25,376 nucleotides of DNA from assembly GCA_016720775.1 (NCBI GenBank), contig JADKJX010000002.1, positions 1 through 25,376 of the forward strand, read 5' to 3'. Numbering within the stretch: the stretch's first letter is position 1; each line of letters opens with the position of its first letter. The notes beneath the pieces are model-generated. The model ran no database searches, was not told the origin of the DNA, and worked only from the letters and a program-made list of their open reading frames with translations. The DNA comes from Chitinophagaceae bacterium. Its GTDB lineage: Bacteria > Bacteroidota > Bacteroidia > Chitinophagales > Chitinophagaceae. Below, in pieces: positions 10,515 through 19,237 of this stretch. The position numbers were made by a program, and so were the translations under genes.

Positions 10515-11586
10515 TTATCTTTCAAGCGCCTTATATCCACTTTCTGTTAAATACCTCGTTATAAACCTGGGGAAGGGAAGTTGGGCCAGCTTTGAAAATG
10601 AAACCGCTTCAAACCCCTCAAGCACAGGATTTTTTTGATGCTTGTGTATAAAAATGGCCCTGGATTGTCTGGTGAGATAAATGCTGCAGGTGCAATTTTG
10701 ATATGGCCTTGATCTCAGCTTTGTTCCGTAAGCTTTTTTTAAACAAGGGAGCAAGCCTGATCTTTTTCAATTGTATTCGCTTTGCCGGTTTCCAGTAAAA
10801 TAAACTCATAAAGATTTTCCCAGATATGCTTTTTCCCCGCTTATGCACATAGACTTTCCCTTCATGCTCAACAATCAAATAAGTAAAACCATCTTTTTTT
10901 CTTTCAGATTGTTTTGCTTTTACGGGAAGTTCTTCAACTATGTTTTTCGATAAAAAAGCAACACACTCCTTTTTAGCGGGCAAATTTCAGTGGTTTTTGA
11001 GGCTTACAAACTGAACCGCCCCAAAATCCATGATAGCCTGGTTACAAATACCTGGTTGCTTCTGCTGCAACAATTCATTTGCAAGAGAAGTAAATATTTT
11101 TTTTCCTGCTGCTGTTGATATCGTTGCTTATTCCAAAATAGCGGGATAAGACCCTGAACACATTTCCATCTACCACAGCATGGGGCAGATCGAATGCAAA
11201 AAAAAGCGATGGCTGCAGCCGTATATGGACCAACGCTCCAAAGCCAGTATCTCTTCATGGATATCCGGGAATTTTCCATTCTTCTTTTGCAAAAAACCGG
11301 GCTGTAGCAATCAGATTTTGCAGCGGCTGTATTAACCTAATCCTTCCAAAGTTTAAATACTTTTCTTCAGGGAGCATTTGCCCATTTTTGACTGTTGGGT
11401 AGAGCCTTCGAAAGCGGTTATAATATTCCCATCCCTGTTCAACACCGGGTTTGCGTAGGATTATTTCGCTCAGCCATTTTTACAAGGATCCTTTTCAACC
11501 TTCCAGGGCATTACTCTTTTGTTCTTTTTTTTTTGTCCAAAGCAAAAGATTTCTTGTAAAAACGCTTTTTTTCCTTCTATTTCCAT
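10515..11586 (-). CDS. mutY: A/G-specific adenine glycosylase MutY (frameshifted)
   Basis: MutY removes adenine mispaired with 8-oxoguanine. It starts at ATG 11586 (MEIEGKKAFLQEIF), then KRVMPW, WLSEIILR (the QQTRV helix is damaged), VEQGWEYYNRF and RLYPTVKNGQML. The helix-hairpin-helix reads GVGPYTAAAIA (near 11240), and the catalytic aspartate is in PHAVVDGNVFRVLSRYFGI. The Fe-S loop is partly readable: a first Cys, then CPAKKEC (C-x5-C); the second Cys is missing, probably through a short deletion. The NUDIX-like 8-oxoG recognition domain gives DGFTYLIVEHEGKVYVHKRG and LHLQHLSHQTIQGHFYTQAS. The C-terminus, LPFPRFITRYL, ends at 10515. About 357 residues is normal. It is the first gene of the minus-strand series. 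Confidence 0.94.
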
Positions 11587-11737
11587 ACCTGAATTTCAAT
11601 TTACTTCTCTTCCTGATTAATATTGACGGGTGTTTATTTTTTACTTTTATAAAATTAATTATCAATTTAATATACAATTAAACTCAAGTTAACCAATGCC
11701 CAATTTATATACAAACTACTTGATAATCACCATCTTG

Positions 11738-11770
11738 TTTGGAAAATTCGAAATTTTTGTTGTATTTTTC
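11738..11770 (+). promoter_or_regulatory. Possible Bacteroidetes-type promoter for the HU gene
   Basis: TTTG at 11738-11741, a 21-base spacer, and TATTTTTC at 11763-11770 resemble the phylum's -33 TTTG and -7 TAnnTTTG elements (one mismatch in the -7). It lies in the AT-rich divergent region between mutY and the HU gene, 31 bases before the HU ATG. No equally good match was seen for mutY on the other strand. Confidence 0.35.
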
Positions 11771-11801
11771 TGATTGTTAATCTCATATAAAAATAATCAA
11801 C

Positions 11802-12100
11802 ATGAGAAAAGCCTACCTTATCAATCAGGTCTCAGATAAAACCGGCATCCCATAAGTAGATGTTTTGGTTACGCTTGAAACAATGTTTAAAGCGGTTAAA
11901 AGCTCATTGGCATCGGGGCGAAAACATTTATATACGTGGATTTGGCAGTTTTATCACAAAAGAGGGCCGCAAAAATTGGCCGTAATATTAAGAAAAATAT
12001 AGCTGTGGAAATTCCAGAGCACTTCATTCCGGCATTCAAACCTGCCAAGGAATTCATGCTGGAAATAAAATCTTCAAAAATGTCAAAGAGACTCGATTGA
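11802..12100 (+). CDS. HU-family DNA-binding protein (frameshifted)
   Basis: This is a small nucleoid protein of the HU/IHF family that bends DNA. It starts at ATG 11802 with MRKAYLINQVSDKTGIP, followed by an in-frame TAA where AAG or a similar codon is expected. It continues VDVLVTLETMFKAVKSSLAS, then across frames ENIYIRGFGSFITKKRAAKI (the beta-arm region with the GFGSF motif), GRNIKKNIAVEIPEHFIPAF and KPAKEFMLEIK. The C-terminus is MSKRLD with TGA at 12098-12100. About 99 residues is the normal size. The gene opens the plus-strand group with the TPR gene, the 29-residue gene and rng, and is divergent from mutY. Confidence 0.91.
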
Positions 12101-12114
12101 AAAAGAGGAGGACA

Positions 12115-13012
12115 ATGAAGAGTAACACTTTGCCATCCGCCCGAAAATCAGGCGGGGCAAAAATCCAGCAAGTGAAAAAAGCAATTGATACTCACCCTAA
12201 GCGGACTCGTTTTAGTAATCTTACTTTTCTTTTCGGCGGACAGTTGCTCCCAAAAATAAAGGCAGCCCTACAAAGCAGTATGGCTAAAGCATTCAGTATT
12301 ACAAAATTTATAGACGAAGAGAAAAAGCGCCTTCCTCCATCGCAGATACTGGCCTTGGCTAAATTAGAGAACAGTGTAATACGTGGCGATGTTTCAGAAC
12401 AGCAGATCAAGGCAAATGTGCAGCTGGCTGATTTCTGGAAAGACAGCATCCATCTTTTTGAGCCCTATATGTATTATTTATCTGAGGCCGCTAAATTGGA
12501 TAAGTCAGAAAAAAACCTCACCTTTGCTGCCCAATTAATTTTAACTAACCTTCGTGCCGAACAGGATGAAGGGAAATTAAACTGGAAAGCAGAGCAGGCA
12601 ATCGCTCTATTTGAAAAAGCCATTGAACTTAACCCGGCTAATGATGATCTGAAGGTAGGACTTGGCAGTTGCTATGTTTTTGGCAAAGGAAGGTTTGGAA
12701 AGCCTGAAGAGTCAATGAAGGCATTCAACTGCTTTTATCTGTCGTAAGAAAGGACTCAACCAATATGAAAGCACAAATGATGCTTGGTGTAGGTGGTTCT
12801 GTTTCAGGGCAATATGATAAAGCAATTGAGCGTTTGTTAAAAGTGGTTAAGGCGCAGCCGGATAATATTGAGCCATCGCTTATTTAGCAGATACTTATGC
12901 TGCCAAAGGAAATAAAGAGGAGGCAATAAAATGGTATCTGATAATAAAGCGACTTGCAAATGATCCGAATTACAGCAAGGAGGTAGATGAACGGATCAAA
13001 TCATTACGGTAA
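12115..13012 (+). CDS. Membrane-anchored tetratricopeptide protein (frameshifted)
   Basis: This TPR protein has no assigned reaction. ATG 12115 follows AGGAGG (12106-12111) by three bases. The N-terminus is polar, and across one frame change a single membrane helix, LSGLVLVILLFF (near 12200), precedes FGGQLLPK. The long in-frame part covers FSITKFIDEEKKRLPPSQIL, LADFWKDSIHLFEPYMYYLS, EAAKLDKSEKNLTFAAQLIL, and the TPR AEQAIALFEKAIELNPANDD with GLGSCYVFGKGRFGKPEESM. After a frame break near 12730 come VRKDSTNMKAQMMLGVGG, QYDKAIERLLKVVKAQPDN, ADTYAAKGNKEEAIKWYLI and a C-terminus of ERIKSLR (stop 13010-13012). About 299 residues. It probably acts as a cytoplasmic or periplasmic scaffold; its place next to HU and rng is all the context available. 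Confidence 0.86.
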
Positions 13013-13075
13013 AATACCGGTAGAGAAACCGGTTTACATATTTAAAAAAATATTTTAAACAAAAAAGACTCGGTT

Positions 13076-13165
13076 ATGCCTTGTGGAAAAAAGAGAAAAC
13101 GTCATAAAATTGCAACTCACAAGCGTAAAAAACGTTTAAGAAAGAACCGTCATAAGAAGAAGTAA
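13076..13165 (+). CDS. 29-residue Arg/Lys-rich basic protein
   Basis: A complete short ORF, intact in one frame: MPCGKKRKRHKIATH, then KRKKRLRKNRHKKK and TAA. More than half of the residues are Lys, Arg or His, typical of tiny ribosomal or RNA-binding proteins. The pattern resembles the AURKAIP1/COX24 (mS38-like) short basic proteins, and near-identical small ORFs occur in Bacteroidetes next to RNase G genes as far as I recall. It lies between the TPR gene and rng, 134 bases before rng. The function is inferred only from composition and context; a ribosome-associated role is the best guess. Confidence 0.85.
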   Translation: MPCGKKRKRHKIATHKRKKRLRKNRHKKK

Positions 13166-13299
13166 TCTTTTTCTTACCCGTGCTGACCATCCTCTTCCCG
13201 GCACCTGTTTACCTGCATTCATTACAACTTATGCTTAGTTGCCGGTGTGTGCTGTTTATGGTTCTCCTTCCATGATGTAATGGTCTAAAAAATTTACGC

Positions 13300-14846
13300 T
13301 TGACCAAGGAGCTTATTATAAATGCTGCCCCCCAGGGGGTTGAGATTGCCCTGCTTGAAGATAAAAAGCTGGTGGAACTGCACAGTGAAAAAGCTGATGC
13401 CAGTTTTGGAGTTGGCGATTTGTACCTGGGCAAGGTCAAAAAACTCATCCCAGGCCTCAATGCGGCATTTATCGACGTTGGTTTTGAAAAAGATGCCTTC
13501 CTCCACTATACAGATCTGAGCCCTTACGTGCGCTCCATTCTAAAGTTTACCAACGAGGCCATGAATGATAAGTCACAGCCCAGTCTTGATTTCACTAAAT
13601 TCAAAGTGGAGCCCGAAATTGAAAAACGGGTAAAATAGCAGAAGTACTGAATGGCCGTCCCAATATTTTAGTTCAGATACTAAAAGAACCTATAGCCGCC
13701 AAAAGGCCCACGATTAAGTTGTGAGCTCTCGTTACCTGGCCGGTTTGTGGTTGTAACTCCTTTAATGATATCATTGCCATTTCACGTAAGATCCATTCTT
13801 ACGAAGAAAGGAAAAGACTGCATAAGATCATTGAAGCCATCAAACCAAAGAACCTTGGCGTAATTGTAAGGACTGCAGCCGAAGGAAAACATACTGCTGA
13901 ACTTCGTGAGAAGACCTGTTAAGTCTTGTTGCAACCTGGAAAACGATCCAGACCAATTTAAAGGGCAACTCCGCCGGCAAGGATCTTAAGCGAACAGGGA
14001 AAGACCACCAGCATCCTCCGTGACCTGCTGAATGAAGACTTCAACAAGATCGTTGTTAACGACAAGAATATTTTTGCCGACACCAAATCATATATCCAGC
14101 GCATTGCACCAGACAAAGTAGATATTTGTCTCTTACTACAATAACGGTTCACCTGTCTTTGACAGTTTCGGTATCACCAAGCAGGTTAAAGCCGCCTTTG
14201 GTAAAACCGTTAACCTGCCCAGCGGTGCATACCTGATCATTGAACATACCAAGCGCTGCATGTAATTGATGTGAACAGTGGTTTATAAAAGCGTGAGCAA
14301 TAACCAGGAGCAAATGCCCTTGAAACAAACCTGGAAGCAGCAGAAGAAATTGCCAGACAGATGAGGTTAAGAGACCTTGGTGGAATCATTGTTGTTGACT
14401 TTATTGATATGAAACTGGCAGAGAACAAGAAGAAGCTTGCCGATGCTATGGATGGTTTTATGCGGCCAGACCGGGCTAAGCATGCCATTCTTGCCATCAG
14501 CAAATTTGGATTGATGCAGGTGACCCGCCAGCGCATGAAACCGGAGATGAATATCAATACGTCTGAATTTGCCCGAGTTGCAACGGCACCGGAAAATATC
14601 ATCCACACTTATATTAGAAGATGAGATAGAAAAGAATCTCAGTTACCTTATTATGCAAAGGCATAAGGGCTTAACCGTGGAGATGCATCCATTTTACATT
14701 CTTATCTTACCAAAGGAATTTTCTTTTCCAAACTTTCTAAATGGAGGCGCAAATACAAACAGCGGATTAAGCTCAAAGCCAATTCCAATTATCATTTAAC
14801 CGAGTTTCATTTTTTTGATGACAGTGATGAAGAGATAAAATTATAA
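13300..14846 (+). CDS. rng: Ribonuclease G/E family endoribonuclease (frameshifted)
   Basis: This endoribonuclease of the RNase E/G family processes rRNA and turns over mRNA. The N-terminus TKELIINAAPQGVEIALLED starts at TTG 13300 (no ATG in frame). The S1 region shows VGDLYLGKVKKLIPGLNAAF, then IDVGFEKDAFLHYTDLSPYV. Following parts cross frames: AEVLNGRPNILVQILKEP, YEERKRLHKIIEAIKP, LGVIVRTAAEGKH, DSFGITKQVKAAFGKTVNLP and SGAYLIIEHTEALHVIDVNS (catalytic Asp in DVNSG). The DNase I-like domain then reads RLRDLGGIIVVDFIDMK (second catalytic Asp), FMRPDRAKHAILAISKFGLM and QVTRQRMKPEMNINTSE. Next is CPSCNGTGK (zinc-link, one base off-frame at 14565), with a C-terminus near DDSDEEIKL. About 515 residues, so nearer RNase G than E. 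Confidence 0.94.
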
Positions 14847-14850
14847 TTTT
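14837..14850. repeat. Perfect 14-bp AT palindrome at the end of rng
   Basis: AAAATTATAATTTT is its own reverse complement and overlaps the rng stop codon. It sits in the 107-base convergent gap between rng and the propeller gene. It consists only of A and T and has no GC stem, so I do not call it a terminator. Confidence 0.5.
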
Positions 14851-14953
14851 AAAATTACCGCTTCAGCGTTTTTGATATCTTTCCATACACTCATAGTTTC
14901 TTGTTAAATACTGCATAAGTAATTTATTTAAAAAAAGCCATCCCCTATCTGTT

Positions 14954-16525
14954 TTAGAAGATATTCCCACTTGCATCCAGTCTTAATATCCAGTAATCAG
15001 AGGATCCATGACTACCTGCTAAAACATCCCCATTGGTAGAAGAATTTGAGTAGCCGGCCACAATAAATAAACCATCCGTCGTATGGCGGATACAATAAGC
15101 ATCGTCTTCCTTATTTCCTCCATACAATTTGTTCCACAGGATATTTCCCGTTCCGTCAATCTTCACTATCCAGTAATCTTCCAGTCCATGATTGGTGTAA
15201 CTAACATCTCCATTGAGGGAAGATGTAGCCATACCCGCAATGATATATCCCCCATCCGCTGTTTGCTGAATGCTGTAGGCTACATCCGAGTTACTACCAC
15301 CCAGTAGTTTATTCCAGACTATACTCCCGGTACTGTTTAATTTCACGATCCAGTAATCAAAATTATCCAGGCCGAATGCTGAAGTTCCATGATTAACAGG
15401 GGTAACATCGCCGTTGGCAGATGAACCTGAACATCCTGCCATTATATAACCACCATCCGATGTTTGCTGGATGCTTAACGCCAATTCTGACCAGTTCCCT
15501 CCCAATAATTTGTTCCACACAATATTTCCCGAACCATCTAATTTTACGATCCAGCTATCAGCAGCCCCATGAGTTGTTCCTGTAACATTGCCATTAGCAG
15601 AGGAACGTGAAGATCCGGTGAGTATATAGCCTCCATCTGATGTTTGTTGCAATCCAAAAAAAAGTTCCACGTCATTTCCTCCCAATAATTTATTCCACAC
15701 AATATTCCCGGAGCCATCCAGTTTTATGATCCAGTAATCAGATGAGCCATGGTTTGTACCGGTAACGTCGCCGTTGGCGGATGAGGAAGATTGTCCGCCC
15801 ACTATATATCCCCATCCGATGTTGGCTGAACACTAAATGCTTCATCATCATCATTTCCACCCAATAACCTGCTCCATTCGATATCTCCTGAACCATCCGT
15901 CTTCGGGATCCAGTAATCCTTTAGTCCGTGATTGGTAGCATATACATCGCCATTGGCTGATGAAGTGGAATAACCGGCCATGATAAACCCGCCATCTGCT
16001 GTTGGCTGAATATCACTTGCAATTTCATTCCCATTCCCACCGATCAACCTGTCATTTTCAATATTTCCATAATGATCCAGTTCAACCAGCCACAGATCAA
16101 GGCCACCATGATTGGTATTGGAAATATCCCCGTTAGCAGAAGATGTTGAACTTCCAGCAATGATATAGCCACCGGTTGATATGTTCCGGATGCTCTTTGG
16201 CTGTTCTGCCTGGTTACCTCCCAATAGCTTGTTAGAACCCGGGACCTCTGATTTTATTTTACTCCAGCCATAGGTAGTATAAATTTCAATGGACTGTGTG
16301 GTGGTATTAAAAATAATAAGCCCGGGAACAGGATTGACAATAGAATACCGTTGTGCTGTTGTCATCCGGGGAGGCAATAGTCCGCTGTTGGTACTGGTAA
16401 TGTCTAATTTTGCGCTTGCATTGGGGGTGGCAGTGCCAATGCCTACGTTTTGAGAAAATACTTTCTTTGTAAGCCCAGCATTAAAATGAGCAATAAAAAA
16501 TACAAAAGAGTGATCCCTTTTTCAT
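14954..16525 (-). CDS. Secreted seven-repeat beta-propeller protein with N-terminal VGIGT module
   Basis: An exported protein of about 525 residues, third in a three-gene operon. Start ATG 16525 gives MKKGSLF and a hydrophobic signal segment with a frame change, then FSQNVGIGTATPNASAKLDI and LLPPRMTTAQRYSIVNPVPG, a module shared with the two upstream genes. From 16233 to the stop there are seven tandem repeats of 59-67 residues with the pattern WNKLLGG, SIQQTSDGGYI, AG.S.SSANGDV, NHG, DYWIVKLDGSGNI. The number matches a seven-bladed propeller, and the last repeat ends GNIF at the stop. A single-base loss near 15802 (GGTGG read as GGGG) splits the frame. No T9SS C-terminal sorting domain is present. 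Ligand and role are unknown. Confidence 0.85.
14957..16233 (-). repeat. Seven tandem ~60-residue propeller repeats
   Basis: The coding repeat has a period of about 177-201 bases. Strongest shared blocks are SSANGDV, NHG, DYWIVKLDGSGNIVWNKLLGG (broken here as DYWIVKLDGS and GNIVWNKLLGG) and QQTSDGGYI. Repeats 3, 4, 5 and 6 are the most alike. Repeat 5 carries an eight-residue insertion (SAFGLDNF). Repeats 1, 2 and 7 are more divergent, as expected for outer copies. Confidence 0.85.
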
Positions 16526-16541
16526 GACTAAAAAGTTTACT

Positions 16542-17846
16542 TTAAAAATTTTCCGACCGGCTTAATTCAAGCCATTTGGCACCATTCCATATCAAGGTAA
16601 GTGTCTCTTCCCCCTGCATTCTGAAAGTTCCTCCTGCCAGTTTAATGTTTGCACCGCTGAACAGATCAATTCCCGAAAACCCATTATTAACATGACTTTC
16701 CAAAATCAGCAATTGCCCGGTATTTATTCCATTGCTAAGAAAAAAAACAGGAATGGAAGGAAATATGCCGCTGATAATAGAAATAAAGGAACGGTCTCCA
16801 ACAACGATGGTGGAATTATTAAAAATATTTACAACAGATGAACGCAGGGAGACGCCGCCATTTACTTCAAGGGCGGTAACAGGTGCGGAAGGAAAGGTAT
16901 TAATACCAACCTTACTACTGCCGCTCCCCAATGATATGTTGCCATTATTTTCAATTGTTACAGCCCGGGTAGGGGCAGCAGTAACTGTACCCCCAACGCC
17001 TGTGCCCAGCATATCAATTGCCATCGTTCCGGTAGTGTGATCAAAATGCTGAATTGCGGCATACCCTGTATTGATAAAAACACTATAGCCATTATTGTAC
17101 TGGTTAAAGCCAATAGCCGGCCGGTTCCTTTGTACAGAAATACCTGCACCATCAGTTCCAAAAACAGCACTGGTATTTCCCGTGGCCCCGGCCCCATACA
17201 CTTCTAACTTTGCACGGGGTGTTTCAGTGCCAATACCTACATTGCCGCCATTATCAATTGTAAGTTTCGGAAATGACTGAATGGTAAGGTGCAATTTCCC
17301 GGGTAGATTTCCGTAACCTGTCCCAAAATCTACATCTTCCGGATTACCGGCAAACGACCCCCAGTACCCCCTGAAAATATCATTTTCAAAAATGCCAATA
17401 TAGGGTTGGTTGCCTCCCCAGAAATTTGCCACATTGCCACTTGTGTTTTTTACTACATCAAGCTTTGCAGCAGATACAGATGCTGATGTACCTATACTTA
17501 CATGACCCAGGTTGTTATTATAAATGTCATCGCCATTGGAGTTCCAAAAATTAGTGCTGCCGCCGGTACTGATCTGGTTCCAGCCTGCTCCGTTATAATA
17601 ATAAAAGCCGGGTGTATTATCTGTTTGATAAATCAGTAATCCAGTTGCCGGGGTTGCAATTAAATTTCGTTGTACTAAAGTCATTCTCGGTATCAGCAGG
17701 CCTTTTGCTGTACTGGTTATATCCAATTGCGCCGAGGCATTGGGTGTGGCGGTACCAATGCCCACGTTTTGAGAAAATGAATCGTTTAGAAGGCCCAGGA
17801 TAAAGAAAAGAAATAAAAACCAGGAAAGTAATGCTGCCCTTTTCAT
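16542..17846 (-). CDS. Secreted tail-fibre-like protein with VGIGT repeats
   Basis: An intact 434-residue ORF. Signal peptide MKRAALLSWFLFLFFILGLL is followed by SFSQNVGIGTATPNASAQLD and ITSTAKGLLIPRMTLVQRNL, the module shared with both neighbours, and GLLIYQTDNTPGFYYYNGAG. Short beta-rich repeats follow: GHVSIGTSASVSAAKLDVV, GGNVGIGTETPRAKLEVYG, GNISLGSGSSKVGI and VTALEVNGGVSLRS. These resemble bacterial collagen/tail-fibre-like triple-helix proteins. The C-terminus, GGTFRMQGEETLTLIWNGAK then WLELSRSENF, has no S74 domain and no sorting signal. The start is 4 bases after the upstream stop and the stop is 16 bases before the propeller gene, so the three are almost certainly co-transcribed. 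Function unknown; a surface fibre is the likely role. Confidence 0.86.
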   Translation of the reverse strand: MKRAALLSWFLFLFFILGLLNDSFSQNVGIGTATPNASAQLDITSTAKGLLIPRMTLVQRNLIATPATGLLIYQTDNTPGFYYYNGAGWNQISTGGSTNFWNSNGDDIYNNNLGHVSIGTSASVSAAKLDVVKNTSGNVANFWGGNQPYIGIFENDIFRGYWGSFAGNPEDVDFGTGYGNLPGKLHLTIQSFPKLTIDNGGNVGIGTETPRAKLEVYGAGATGNTSAVFGTDGAGISVQRNRPAIGFNQYNNGYSVFINTGYAAIQHFDHTTGTMAIDMLGTGVGGTVTAAPTRAVTIENNGNISLGSGSSKVGINTFPSAPVTALEVNGGVSLRSSVVNIFNNSTIVVGDRSFISIISGIFPSIPVFFLSNGINTGQLLILESHVNNGFSGIDLFSGANIKLAGGTFRMQGEETLTLIWNGAKWLELSRSENF

Positions 17847-17850
17847 ACAT

Positions 17851-19056
17851 TTAATTTTTTCTGTTTATTAATTGCAACAGCATTTTATTCTGCTCTTTCA
17901 GCAAATCAATTTCCTTTCTCATTTCAGTTAGCTGTTTCTGTTGCTCCTGGATAGCTTTGATCGCAATAACGCCAAAGCCGCTATAACTTAATGCATGAAT
18001 ATCTTCTATACCATCAGCCCTCCTGTTTTCATTTGCAAAAACAAGTTCAGGAAACAATGGTTTTACTTCCTGTGCAATAAAACCGATCGTCTTATTATTT
18101 TCAGGGTTGTTTTTTCTCATTTCATAGATGACGGGTCTCAACTGCATTACCTTATCAAGTAATGAGGGCAAGTCTTGAATATTTTTTTTCAGCCTCCGGT
18201 CGGAAAACCAAACATATTCACCAGTCATACGAAACTCACCAGCAAATCCTCCTTGATGATAAAGTCTTAAAAAGTTGCTTGTTCCTCCGGCATAAGACTC
18301 TGCCCGCAGATGCCAGTTAGTGTTGAAAACTGGTTCCTGAAGGCAAATACCTGTTCCCCCGGCTTGTTTCACATGAAGAGTATAATTAGGGCTTGACAGA
18401 TTAATCCCCAATTTTCCGCCGCCGCCATCATCACCAATGGTTACAGTCCTGTCGCCCCATATGCTCATCAATAAATTAGAGGATGAAGTGCTGTTGCCAC
18501 TGTAAAACCTATGTGCATCGCCGGAACCTGCAACACTATACCGCAAAGCCCCTGCTTCAATACCTAAACCAAAGAATTGATGATTGTTGTTTGCCGATTC
18601 CCATAAAACAATTTTTCTATTGCCCCCGGAGTTTGGAAATTGCAAGGGAGCATTGGGAAAAACTCCGCCGATTCCAATATTACCAGCACTACTGATCATC
18701 ATGCCGTTTATTCCTGTAGTAGCAAGACTATTTGTAGTCCCATAACCATTTACATCGAAATACATTCCTCCATTAACTGCATCATGCCATATAGCTCCGC
18801 TATAACCATTCGCTATGTACCTGTTGCCTCCATTATAATAATTGTTAAAGCCTATACCCGGGTTGTTTCGTATAATTCCTATGCGGTGCTTTCTCCGCCA
18901 AAATGGCGGTTGTATAATCAACAGCTCCATTTACTTCAAGCTTTGCACGGGTAGGATTGGAAATACCAATGCCAACATTCTGGGAAATAAATCTTCCTGT
19001 AAACACTGGATGAAAAAAAATAATAAAAAATAACCAGGCTTGAATATTTCTTTCAT
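17851..19056 (-). CDS. Secreted fibre protein with C-terminal S74 endosialidase-type chaperone domain
   Basis: The first gene of the three-gene operon, about 400 residues. ATG 19056 gives MKEIFKPGYFLLFFF, then after indels ISQNVGIGISNPTRAKLEVN. The middle is beta-rich: IGIIRNNPGIGFNNYYNGGN, AGNIGIGGVFPNAPLQF, GGKLGINLSSPNYTLHVKQ. The C-terminal third is a Peptidase_S74 intramolecular chaperone domain: YVWFSDRRLKKNIQDLPSLL (self-cleavage Ser-Asp pair, Ser codon 18204-18202), LRPVIYEMRKNN, KTIGFIAQEVKPLFPELV and ALSYSGFGVIAIKAIQEQQK, ending in a coiled coil. In phage tail spikes this domain folds the trimer and then cuts itself off; the same is inferred here. Frame breaks lie in T/A runs at about 18895-18910 and 19005. 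Confidence 0.86.
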
Positions 19057-19237
19057 ACCACTTATTTAAAGATGAAGAACCATGATTTCCTTATTGAAAT
19101 TTACCCTAAATAGAAAATCTTCCTCGCCCTGTTTCACTAACGGCGACTTTGGTTGTATTTACGGCCATACTTTTATGCATTATAGCTTTAACTTTAGCAC
19201 TGCCTGATTTACCTGTTTTACAGCAGGCTGGCTTTAT

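Noticed and set aside
13195..13245. Possible hairpin between CCGGCA and TGCCGG upstream of rng
   Set aside because: Only six base pairs with a loop of over 30 bases and no T run; not enough for a terminator or leader.
1..14846. Programmed frameshifting or real pseudogenes as the explanation for the broken genes
   Set aside because: Breaks are too many, scattered, of both signs and often in homopolymers, and they hit essential genes; there are no recurrent slippery-site and structure pairs.
14837..14850. AT palindrome as a bidirectional terminator
   Set aside because: It has no GC stem and no clear T tract after a stable hairpin.
14957..16233. CRISPR-like or satellite repeat array
   Set aside because: The period of about 180 bases, protein-level conservation and open reading frame show coding propeller repeats, not short identical repeats with spacers.
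19150..19215. Promoter candidates (TTTG-N16-TACTTTTA) for the kinase gene
   Set aside because: The spacer is too short and the -7 element imperfect; several equally weak matches occur nearby.
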